Assembly: GCA_035499555.1 (NCBI GenBank)
Contig: DATJYO010000073.1
Span: forward strand, 1-64,000
Reading direction: 5' to 3'
Source: Bog-159 sp035499555
GTDB taxonomy: Bacteria > Acidobacteriota > Terriglobia > Bryobacterales > Bryobacteraceae
DNA length: 64,000 bases
How positions within the stretch are numbered: position 1 is the stretch's first letter; every line of letters begins with the position of its first letter. Under the pieces are notes generated by a model. That model ran no database searches and was not told the DNA's origin. It saw nothing but the letters and a program-made list of their open reading frames with translations. Below, piece after piece: positions 17,255 to 25,113 of this stretch. Both the position numbers and the translations under genes were made by a program.

Positions 17255-18436
17255 TCAAGGTTGGGCTTTGCCGGGCAGCAGGCGGCTGAGCCCCAGGCTC
17301 ATGGCGATCTCGTACAGGCTGCCGTTGAGGTTGCGCATCAGCCGGTTCTTCAGTCCCAGGTAAGGCTGCGTACCCGCGAACAGATCCTGCATCACGCTCG
17401 AGAAACGGCTGCTGCGCCGCGTGAACTGCACCATGCGCGCCGGCACCGATCCGAAGAGGAATCGTCCCAGAAACACCCGCTTGGCCAGCCGCGATCCGAA
17501 CTCCAGGTCCGCGGCGAAATCGCGCCGCAACATGCGCCGGTAATTCTGCACCTTCTCCGCCAGGCTGCCCAGCTCCGAGAGCAGCGCCTTGGCCGCCAGA
17601 TCCGCCGACCGCAACGCGTAGTAGATGCCTTCCCCCGTGATGGGATCCACCAGACCCGCTGCGTCGCCCACCGCCAGCCAGTTCTCGCCGCACACCCGGT
17701 TCTTGCGCCAGGCCGCCGCCTCCAGCGACGGCAACAGGTGGCTGTAAAACGCGGCGCCCTTCCACGAGAGGCCGCGCTGCGACATGTAGTTCTCCAGCCG
17801 CTTGCGCAGGAAAGCCGCCGGCTCGCCCTTGCCGCAGATGCCCACCGACAAATGCCCGCAGCGCGGAAAGACCCAGATATAGCCCTCCAGCCGCGGCAGG
17901 AACTGGATGTCGATCTGCGCCTGGTCGCCCGGCACGTAGTAGCCCAGCGCCGACATGGAATCTTGCGGCGTCAGGGACGTGCCGAAGTCCCGCAGCGAAT
18001 TCCGCGCCCCGGTGGCGATCACGCAGAAATCCGCGTCGATCGCGCCGGCGCTGGTGCGCAGCCGCCATCCGGCGCTCGTGGGCGTCAACTCGAGCACGCG
18101 CGCTTTTTCGATCCGCGCGCCGGCCCGCTCCGCCCGTTCTAGCATCATGCGGTTCAGGTCCATGCGCGAGTAGATCAACAGCGGCTCGCTCAGGCGCAGC
18201 GTGGCGGCCTTGGCCCGCGGCGCCGCCAGGACCGTTTCGGTGACCAGCTTCTTGGGCGTATTGTTTTCGATCAGGAAAGGATAGGTATGGTAGGCCTTGT
18301 AGGTCAGCCCGCCGCCGCAAGGCTTCTCCCAGGCGAGCTTCTCGTCGAAGACCACCGTGTCCAGCCCCGCGGACGCCAGCCGCTCGGCCGCGAAAGCGCC
18401 CGCCGGACCGCCGCCCAATATGGCCACCAGTTTCAT
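17255..18436 (-). CDS. Geranylgeranyl-reductase-family flavoprotein
   Basis: 393 residues from the ATG at 18436, which overlaps the lipoprotein stop (ATGA). The N-terminal GGGPAGAFAAERLA is a Rossmann FAD-binding loop, CGGGLTYKA follows as in the geranylgeranyl reductase family, and GDAAGLVDPITGEGIYYAL is the second FAD motif. These enzymes reduce isoprenoid double bonds (chlorophyll, archaeal lipid or menaquinone side chains) or act as other flavin monooxygenases. Substrate unknown. The frame remains open upstream to 19060, but that part is arginine-rich nonsense over the lipoprotein gene and the true start is the FAD motif. The next gene downstream is hemL. Confidence 0.9.
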   Translation of the reverse strand: MKLVAILGGGPAGAFAAERLASAGLDTVVFDEKLAWEKPCGGGLTYKAYHTYPFLIENNTPKKLVTETVLAAPRAKAATLRLSEPLLIYSRMDLNRMMLERAERAGARIEKARVLELTPTSAGWRLRTSAGAIDADFCVIATGARNSLRDFGTSLTPQDSMSALGYYVPGDQAQIDIQFLPRLEGYIWVFPRCGHLSVGICGKGEPAAFLRKRLENYMSQRGLSWKGAAFYSHLLPSLEAAAWRKNRVCGENWLAVGDAAGLVDPITGEGIYYALRSADLAAKALLSELGSLAEKVQNYRRMLRRDFAADLEFGSRLAKRVFLGRFLFGSVPARMVQFTRRSSRFSSVMQDLFAGTQPYLGLKNRLMRNLNGSLYEIAMSLGLSRLLPGKAQP

Positions 18437-18837
18437 TTCTGTGGTATCGCCGGGTGGCCCGGAGGCAGGGTCCCCGCGCCGCCGCCGGCCGGCGGCATGG
18501 TCATCTCGCCGTGCGGATTCGCGCCCATCCCGCCGTGCGGATTGCCGCTGGTCGCGCGCGGCTTCACCACCCACCGGTCGCCCTTGCGCTCCAGGACGTA
18601 GTGCAGGGTCATGGGCTGCGCCGCGTCCGAGCCCTTGGGCGTAAACACTACCGTGGCGTCTACCTCGTTTTGCCGGTAAACCAGCGACTGCACCGAGACG
18701 GTCATGGAGCTGAGGTTTAAACCCTGTCGCGTGGACAAGTAGTCCATTACCCCCCGCTTCACGGCCTCTTCGTTTTCGATGTCGTGGTGGCAGCCGGCTA
18801 AAGCCAGGCATAGCAGCACGAGTGTTAGGCTTCTCAC
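18433..18837 (-). CDS. Small lipoprotein of unknown function
   Basis: 134 residues. The N-terminus MRSLTLVLLCLALAGCHHD has a lipobox with the lipid-modified Cys at 16. The next 75 residues look like a compact alpha/beta domain (VKRGVMDYLSTRQGLNLSS, TVSVQSLVYRQNEVDATVVF, WVVKPRA). A proline/glycine/methionine-rich tail with repeated NPHG follows. Family unknown. It overlaps the flavoprotein start, so the two are coupled and probably share a transcript with hemL. Confidence 0.85.
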   Translation of the reverse strand: MRSLTLVLLCLALAGCHHDIENEEAVKRGVMDYLSTRQGLNLSSMTVSVQSLVYRQNEVDATVVFTPKGSDAAQPMTLHYVLERKGDRWVVKPRATSGNPHGGMGANPHGEMTMPPAGGGAGTLPPGHPAIPQK

Positions 18838-19035
18838 GCTCTTGATTATACCTACGCGCGCGTACGCCGCGGGCTACCGGGGTGCTGCAGGTTCTAAGCC
18901 GGAACCAGGTGCCGCGGAACTCCGCGGGGACAGACCTCCGTCGGGATCGGTGCGCCGGGAGCCCAGTCGTTTCGACCTTTCTACCCGCGAAGCCCATGCG
19001 CGATGTGCTAAATCTGTTATTAATCCGCTGGTAGC

Positions 19036-19806
19036 ATGTCTTCACCTGGTACCGCCCCAATGATCGAGGCCGCCGGCCTCAGCAAATTTTACGGTGATTT
19101 CGCGGCCATCCGCGATGTGTCGTTTTCCATCCCGCAAGGCCAGGTAGCCGCTTTCCTCGGCCCCAACGGCGCCGGCAAGTCCACCACCATGAAGATCCTG
19201 ACCGGCTACCTGGCGCCCAGCGCCGGAACGGCCCGTATTGCCGGGCTGGACGTGGCCACCCACCGTATCGCCGCCGCCGAACGCCTCGGTTATCTGCCGG
19301 AGAACGGCCCGCTCTATCCCGACATGACGCCCCTCAGCCTGCTGAAATTCTTCGGGCACGCGCGCGGCCTCACCGGCGCTTACCTCCGGCAGCGCATCGA
19401 CACCGTGGTGGCCCGCTGCGCCCTCCAGGGCGTCCTCGAAAAGCCGTTGTATAAGCTGTCGAAGGGCTATCGCCAGCGTGCCGGCATGGCCCAGGTGCTG
19501 CTCCACGAGCCCGACGTGCTGATCATGGACGAGCCCACCAGCGGCCTCGATCCCAACCAGACCCGCGAGGTTCGCCAGACCATCCGTGAGTTGGGCCGCC
19601 ACAAGACTATCCTGCTCTCCACCCACATCCTGCAGGAGGTCGAGGCCATGGCCGACCGCGTGGTGTTCATCAATCGCGGACGCGTGGTCTTCGACGGCAC
19701 GCCCGCCGAAATGCAGTTCGGCCACGCCACGCTCGACGAAGCCTTTTACGCGCTCACCGAGGGCGCCGTGCAGGAAGGAGGTACGTGCACCCCCGCAAGC
19801 GTGTAG
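19036..19806 (+). CDS. gldA: ABC transporter ATP-binding subunit, Gld-type
   Basis: 256 residues. Walker A GPNGAGKST lies at 42-50, the signature region is LSKGYRQR (a variant of LSGGQ typical of GldA-like and ABC-2 proteins), Walker B is VLIMDEPTSGLD, and the switch His is in LLSTHIL. It hydrolyses ATP on the cytoplasmic face to drive the fused permease encoded next, whose start overlaps it by 22 bases. GldA-type systems are known for gliding in Bacteroidetes, but homologues elsewhere serve other export or envelope roles. Substrate here unknown. Confidence 0.92.
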   Translation: MSSPGTAPMIEAAGLSKFYGDFAAIRDVSFSIPQGQVAAFLGPNGAGKSTTMKILTGYLAPSAGTARIAGLDVATHRIAAAERLGYLPENGPLYPDMTPLSLLKFFGHARGLTGAYLRQRIDTVVARCALQGVLEKPLYKLSKGYRQRAGMAQVLLHEPDVLIMDEPTSGLDPNQTREVRQTIRELGRHKTILLSTHILQEVEAMADRVVFINRGRVVFDGTPAEMQFGHATLDEAFYALTEGAVQEGGTCTPASV

Positions 19807-22400
19807 TCCGCGCCATCGTCTGGCGTGAGCTGGCCTCCTACTTCGCCACCCCCACCGGATACGTCTTTATCACTTTGTTCGTCTTCCTGAGCGCCATGGC
19901 GGCCTTCTGGCAGGAGCGCTTCTTTGCGACTAACCTCGCCAACCTGGATCAACTCAACCGGTTCTTCCCCTACCTGCTGATCTTCCTGGTGCCGGCCATC
20001 AGCATGAGTCTCTGGGCCGAAGAGCGCAAGCAGGGCACCGAGGAGTTACTCTTTACCTTACCCGCGACCGACTTACAGATCGTGTTGGGGAAGTATCTGG
20101 CCGCTTTGGCGATTTATACCGTCGCCTTACTGTTTTCCCTAAGTCACGTGGTGGTGCTTTGCTGGCTGGGCAGCCCCGATCCCGGCCTGATGTTCTCCAC
20201 TTACCTGGGTTACTGGCTGATGGGCGCCGCCCTGCTGACCATGGGCATGCTGGCTTCAGCCCTGACCGACAACCTGACGGTGGCATTCATCCTGGGCGCC
20301 GTCTTCTGTTCCGTGCCCGTCTTTCTCAGCTCCGCCGGCGCCATCCTGACCGGCTCCCTCCAGCGCCTCGCCGAAAAGCTCTCCGTCCCCGCGCAGTTCC
20401 GCGACTTGGCCACCGGCGTGATCACCCTCGGCCCCCTTGTGTATTTCGTGGCCTTCGCCGCCGCCGCGCTCTATCTCAACGTGAACATGCTCGGCCGCCG
20501 CCGCTGGCTCACCGGCCCCCAGGCGCCCTGGATGCGCGGCCATCTCTTCGCGCGGACCGTGGCGCTCGCCGTGATCGCCGCCAGCCTGACTCTGCTCGCC
20601 TCCACCTCGCGGCTCCGGCTGGACGTCACCTCCGAGCAGATCCATTCCCTGTCGCCGGAAACCAGGCGCCTGTTGCGCTCCCTCACCGCCCGCGATCCCG
20701 TGTTCATCCAGGCGTACTTCAGCCCGGATGTGCCGAAAAGCTACGTGGAAGCGCGCAGCGCCTTGGTCTCCATGCTGCGCGAATTTCAGGCCACGTCTCA
20801 CGGCGGCGTGGACGTGCGCATCTTCGAAACCGTCAAATACTCGCCGCAGGCGCGCGAGGCCCAGGAGCGCTTCGGCATCAAACCCTACCGCGTACCGGCT
20901 ACCGAGGAGAGCGCCCGCGTGATGAACGAGATCTTCCTGGGCCTGGCCTTCACCCGCGGCGCCGAAGAGTTCGTCATCCCGTTCTTCGACCGCGGCCTGC
21001 CCGTCGAGTACGAGTTGATGCGCTCCATCCGCGTCGTTTCCCGTGCCAGGCGCAAGAAGATCGGCATTCTGAATACGCCGGCCAAGCTCTTCGGCGGCCT
21101 CGATTTTCAGACCCGTTCGCAAGCTGAGGAATGGTCCATCGTGGCCGAGTTGCGCAAACAGTATGAGGTGGCTCAGGTGTCTCCCGACGCCGATTACCCC
21201 GCCGGTCTGGACGCCCTGCTGGTGGTCGCGCCCTCGGCTCTGACACAGGCGCAGGCCGACCGCCTGACCACTTACGTCGCGGCCGGCAAGCCCGTCCTCC
21301 TGCTCGTCGATCCCATGCCCGCCTTCAATCTGGACCTGGCCCCGCAGGATCCCGTGGCCAGCGGTCCTTTCGGCCAGGCGCCTGCTTCGCCCAAAGCCAA
21401 TCTTCGCCCGCTTCTCGACCTGTTAGGCGTCTCCTGGCAAACCAACCGCATCGCCTGGGACAACTACAATCCCCATCCGCAGCTCAAGAGTCTACCTAAG
21501 GAAGTTGTTTTCGTGGGCAGCCCGGGATTCGACCAGAAGGACCCCATCACTGCCGGCCTGCAGGAAGTCGTGCTGCTCTACCCCGGTGTATTGAAAAGCC
21601 AGGGCGGCGCGCCTTTTGTGCCGTTGATCCAGACCAGCGGCGATTCCGGACTGGTCCGTTGGGACCAGGTGGTACAGCGCAACATCTTCGGCGTGGCCCT
21701 AAATCAGGATGTTCCCCACGAACCGGATGGCGGCCGCCATGTGCTGGCCGCCCGTATCCAGGGCCGCGGCAGCCGCGGCCCGGTCAACGCCATCGTGATC
21801 GCCGATGCCGACCTGATGAGCGAGCAGTTCTTCGAGTTGCGCCGCCGTGGCATCGAAAACCTCAACTTCGACAACGTCACCTTTCTGTTGAACTGCGTCG
21901 ACCAGTTGGCCGATGATCCGTCGTTTATCGCCCTGCGCAAGCGCCGTCCGAAAGAGCGCACTCTGGAAGCCGTGGAGGCCCGCACGCGGACCTATGAGGC
22001 CCAGCGCCTGCGCGAGTCCCAGCAGGCCGAGATTCTCGCCGATCAGCGCCTGAAGGAAGCCCAGGCGCGGCTGGACCGGTCCGTGCACGAAGTCGAGCAG
22101 CGCGGCGATCTGGACGATCAGACCAAGCAGGTAATGATCGCCAACCTGCGCTCGGCCGAAACCCGCCGCCTGGAAGTTTCGCGCGCCAATATCGAAGACG
22201 AGAAACAGCGCCAGATCGAGGACAGCCGCGCCGAGATGGAGAACTCGATTCGCGGCATTCAGAACACCATCAAGCTGATGGCCGTGGCCCTGCCGCCAAT
22301 CCCGGCGTTTGTCGTGTTTTTGATCGTCTCTGTCCGCCGTCTGCGACGCGAGCGCATGGGCGTACCGGCCGACCGCCTGATATCGAGGGAGGTGGCATGA
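19785..22400 (+). CDS. Fused ABC-2 permease and GldG-like protein
   Basis: 871 residues from a GTG. Residues 1-245 form an ABC-2 type permease (GldF-like: WRELASYFATPTGYVFITLF, six helices, LWAEERKQGTEELLFTLPATD). A single membrane helix near 260-278 leads to a GldG-like periplasmic domain beginning LDVTSEQIHSLSPETRRLL. A charged coiled coil covers about 730-825 and a last helix (MAVALPPIPAFVVFLIVS) precedes a basic tail. In classical gliding genomes GldF and GldG are separate proteins. The N-terminal and C-terminal thirds fit the two partners in order. Overlap with the ATPase and the DUF4340 gene (ATGA) shows a tight three-gene operon. Confidence 0.88.
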   Translation: MHPRKRVVRAIVWRELASYFATPTGYVFITLFVFLSAMAAFWQERFFATNLANLDQLNRFFPYLLIFLVPAISMSLWAEERKQGTEELLFTLPATDLQIVLGKYLAALAIYTVALLFSLSHVVVLCWLGSPDPGLMFSTYLGYWLMGAALLTMGMLASALTDNLTVAFILGAVFCSVPVFLSSAGAILTGSLQRLAEKLSVPAQFRDLATGVITLGPLVYFVAFAAAALYLNVNMLGRRRWLTGPQAPWMRGHLFARTVALAVIAASLTLLASTSRLRLDVTSEQIHSLSPETRRLLRSLTARDPVFIQAYFSPDVPKSYVEARSALVSMLREFQATSHGGVDVRIFETVKYSPQAREAQERFGIKPYRVPATEESARVMNEIFLGLAFTRGAEEFVIPFFDRGLPVEYELMRSIRVVSRARRKKIGILNTPAKLFGGLDFQTRSQAEEWSIVAELRKQYEVAQVSPDADYPAGLDALLVVAPSALTQAQADRLTTYVAAGKPVLLLVDPMPAFNLDLAPQDPVASGPFGQAPASPKANLRPLLDLLGVSWQTNRIAWDNYNPHPQLKSLPKEVVFVGSPGFDQKDPITAGLQEVVLLYPGVLKSQGGAPFVPLIQTSGDSGLVRWDQVVQRNIFGVALNQDVPHEPDGGRHVLAARIQGRGSRGPVNAIVIADADLMSEQFFELRRRGIENLNFDNVTFLLNCVDQLADDPSFIALRKRRPKERTLEAVEARTRTYEAQRLRESQQAEILADQRLKEAQARLDRSVHEVEQRGDLDDQTKQVMIANLRSAETRRLEVSRANIEDEKQRQIEDSRAEMENSIRGIQNTIKLMAVALPPIPAFVVFLIVSVRRLRRERMGVPADRLISREVA

Positions 22401-23650
22401 ACGAAGCCGCCAAGACCGCGATCCTGGCCGCCGCCGCCATCGTCCTGGCCATCTCCGCCGCCGTTACCGAGCCCGAGAGCCGCGTCCCCGCCATCATGAG
22501 CGATCAGGGGCAGCCCTTCTATCCCAATTTCACCGATCCGCAGGCGCCCCGCACCATCGAAGTCGTCGACTACGACGAAGCCACCGCCACCGCCATTCCG
22601 CTTAAAGTGCAGTTCCAGCAGGGTAAGTGGGTCATCGCCTCGCACTACAACTACCGCGTCGATATCGGCGACCGCCTCGCCAAGACCGCCGCTGCCCTCA
22701 TGGATCTGAAGAAGGATCTGGTGCGGTCCGATTCGCCGCTGGATCATGCCAAGTTCGGAGTCGTCGATCCCATGGACGAAAAGGCTGGCGGGCTCACCGG
22801 CCGCGGCAAGCGCGTCACCCTGCGCGACGCCCACGGCGGCATTCTGGCCGACTACATCCTGGGCAAGCCGGTCGCCGGCAAGCCGGGCTACCGCTACGTG
22901 CGCGTTCCCGGCCAGAAACGCACCTACGAAGTGAAGACCACCGCCGACCCCTCCGCGCGTTTTGCCGACTGGGTCAATGCCGGTCTGTTGCGCATTCCCG
23001 GCGACTCCATCCGCAAGGTTACCGTCAATCGCTATAACCTGGACCTCGCCGCCGGACACATGAGTAACATGGAGACCACCGTGCTGACTCACGACAAGGG
23101 CGATTGGAAAGTAGCCAGCGGCCAGAAGCTCGATATGCCGGCGGTCCGCGCCCTGGCCGCCGCTCTGGATGGACTCCGCATTGTGGACGTCCGCCCCAAG
23201 CCTCCCGGCCTGGCGGCGGACCTGCGCAAACAGCAGTTGGAACTGACGCTCGAAACCGCGCTCTCGCTGCGCGAAAAAGGCTTCGCCTTCACGCCCGAAG
23301 GCCGCCTGTATTCCGCCGAAGGCGATATGACCGTGGAGACCAATAACGGCGTGATCTACGCCCTGCGCTTCGGCAACGTGGCCGGCGGCGACGCCAAGTC
23401 CACCGCGCCCAGCGACAACCGCACGCTCTTCGTCATGGCGCACTTCGATAAAACCAAGGCCGCCGCTTACGGCGGCGATGCCCAGGCCGGCGAGCGTACT
23501 GCCCGCGAACTGAACGACCGGTTTGCGGATTGGTACTACGTCATCAGCGGCAAGGATTTTCAGAATCTGCGGTTGGGGCGCGCCCCGGCCGCCCCGGCGC
23601 CGCCTGGAACTAATGCAACACCTGGCCGAGAATCCGGAGGCTTCTCTTAA
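22397..23650 (+). CDS. DUF4340 domain protein
   Basis: 417 residues. A membrane helix at about 6-22 anchors it, with the rest probably outside the cytoplasm. DUF4340 blocks include WVIASHYNYRVDIGDRLAKT, FGVVDP and the regularly spaced GDWKVASGQKLDMPAVRAL and NNGVIYALRFGN. Genes of this family commonly follow Gld-type ATPase, permease and GldG genes, as here, so it is probably an accessory subunit of the exporter. Its start overlaps the preceding stop (ATGA). The C-terminal 30 residues are alanine/proline-rich. Confidence 0.88.
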   Translation: MNEAAKTAILAAAAIVLAISAAVTEPESRVPAIMSDQGQPFYPNFTDPQAPRTIEVVDYDEATATAIPLKVQFQQGKWVIASHYNYRVDIGDRLAKTAAALMDLKKDLVRSDSPLDHAKFGVVDPMDEKAGGLTGRGKRVTLRDAHGGILADYILGKPVAGKPGYRYVRVPGQKRTYEVKTTADPSARFADWVNAGLLRIPGDSIRKVTVNRYNLDLAAGHMSNMETTVLTHDKGDWKVASGQKLDMPAVRALAAALDGLRIVDVRPKPPGLAADLRKQQLELTLETALSLREKGFAFTPEGRLYSAEGDMTVETNNGVIYALRFGNVAGGDAKSTAPSDNRTLFVMAHFDKTKAAAYGGDAQAGERTARELNDRFADWYYVISGKDFQNLRLGRAPAAPAPPGTNATPGRESGGFS

Positions 23651-24371
23651 AACTGGGCAAGTGCTGAGATAGCGTATCGGGCGTCAGTTTGGAGGGCAAT
23701 TGAAAGGACCGGCTGCCCTTCATATAAGGTTTCGAACAATTCCGGGTGGCGCGACTAAGTGCGTCTTGTATGTCATGCCTGGAGCGATCTTCCAGGTTAG
23801 TTAACGTCGGAAGAGCCGACACCTGCAAGTTGTGCCCGTAGTGCTTTGCAAGCGCTGCCCGAATCAGCCACGGCCATCCACAGCGCGACATAATTGCCGG
23901 CTGACTTCTGCGCTTGAGCGATCCGGAAGTCGGCAAAGGCGTTCTCGCGGGGACCCGCAGGCAATCAAGCGTGGCATACGTCCGCGAACCCCGGCCTTTT
24001 CGAGAAGCTTGCTAAAGCCCTCTTTACAGCGGCCCGCTTCGCCCTCAATGCGCTCGTCGTCCAAGTGGAACATCTGCGCGTCATGGAAGGAAAGGATGTG
24101 TGCCAGAGGTAATGGTTCCTTCGAATATCCGATCTCGAATTCGAAAGACGCGCGCTGGCCGCGACCGCCCTTCCAGACCCACTCGGATGCCCCACCGCCC
24201 CGCCGAATGACTGCCTGCAGGTTGGAGTCAGAGGAGACTACTCGACGCATTTGGCCCGATGAGGATGTTCAGATTCTGCAACTCCAGTGGCGGAGTATCC
24301 GGGCCGAAAGACAACAGGTTCTCTAGCTTGATCCTTCGAATGAAGCGCTTGTCAGGCTGATCGCTATCCAC
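23651..24371 (-). pseudogene. Remnant of an AAA-family ATPase gene plus unassigned debris
   Basis: On the minus strand a GTG at 24371, overlapping the sdhB end, begins a frame reading FIRRIKLENLLSFGP and LQNLNILIGPNA, the start of an OLD/RecF-like AAA ATPase. The Walker A loop then breaks: after GPNA the GSGKSN residues are missing and a TGA follows. The protein resumes in the next frame as LQAVIRRGGGASEWVWKGG and later HDAQMFHLDDERIEGEAG. Around 23820-23950 yet another frame reads FADFRIAQAQKSAGNYVALW and ends in a stop. The order and homology of the last part are unclear. At least one deletion and several frame changes show the gene is dead. Short ORFs across this stretch should not be trusted. 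Confidence 0.65.
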
Positions 24372-25113
24372 GGCTGCTCACGACTGCCTTCAAAAAATCC
24401 CGGTTCATCCGCGCGATCACTTCCAGCGGTATGTTCTTCGGACACACCGCTTCGCATTCGCCCACGTTCGTGCAGTACCCGAACCCTTCGTGGCTGGCTT
24501 GCGCCACCAGGGCCACCGCGCGGCTGTAGCGTTCCGGCTGCCCCTGTGGGAGCACCCCCAGGTGCGTGATCTTGGCGGCCGTGAACAGCGCTGCCGCCGC
24601 GTTCGGACACATCGCCACGCAGGCCCCGCACCCGATGCAGGCCGCCGCGTCCATCGAAACGTCCGCCGTCTCCTTCGACACCAGAATCGCGTTGCCGTCC
24701 GGCGCGCTGCCCGTGGGCGCGCTGATGAATCCGCCCGCGGCGATGATCCGGTCAAAGGCGCTGCGATTCACCACCAGGTCCTTCACGATCGGAAAAGCGC
24801 GCGCCCGCCACGGCTCCAGGTACAATTCGTCGCCGTCTTTGAAGTGCCGCATGTGTAACTGGCACACCGTGGTCCCGCGCTGCGGACCGTGCGCCACGCC
24901 GTTGATCATGAATCCGCACATGCCGCAGATTCCCTCGCGGCAGTCGTGATCGAACGCCACCGGCTCCTCGCCCTTGGCGATCAGGCTCTCGTTCAGAACA
25001 TCCAGCATCTCCAGGAACGACATCTCCGGATTGACGTCCGGGACTTCGTAGCGCACCATGCGGCCCTTCTCGCTCGCGTTGCGCTGCCGCCAGATATGGA
25101 GAGTCAGTCTCAT
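24364..25113 (-). CDS. sdhB: Succinate dehydrogenase/fumarate reductase iron-sulfur subunit
   Basis: 249 residues. Ligands for the three clusters are seen: CREGICGMCG and a following VCQLHM for [2Fe-2S], CIGCGACVAMCP, and GYCTNVGECEAVCPKNIP for [4Fe-4S]/[3Fe-4S]. The subunit carries electrons from the FAD of SdhA to quinone at the SdhC interface. It follows sdhA with no gap (TAG then ATG), in the order C-A-B seen in Bacillus. The decayed ATPase gene overlaps its end. Confidence 0.96.
   Translation of the reverse strand: MRLTLHIWRQRNASEKGRMVRYEVPDVNPEMSFLEMLDVLNESLIAKGEEPVAFDHDCREGICGMCGFMINGVAHGPQRGTTVCQLHMRHFKDGDELYLEPWRARAFPIVKDLVVNRSAFDRIIAAGGFISAPTGSAPDGNAILVSKETADVSMDAAACIGCGACVAMCPNAAAALFTAAKITHLGVLPQGQPERYSRAVALVAQASHEGFGYCTNVGECEAVCPKNIPLEVIARMNRDFLKAVVSSRG

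Noticed and set aside
18437..19060. N-terminal extension of the flavoprotein frame up to 19060
   Set aside because: The added 208 codons cover the lipoprotein gene on the same strand and are arginine-rich nonsense. The FAD-binding start at 18436 fits the family.
23864..24250. A 128-codon frame inside the broken ATPase
   Set aside because: Its start falls just after the deleted Walker A loop and it ends in unrelated sequence, so it is debris of the pseudogene and not a new gene.
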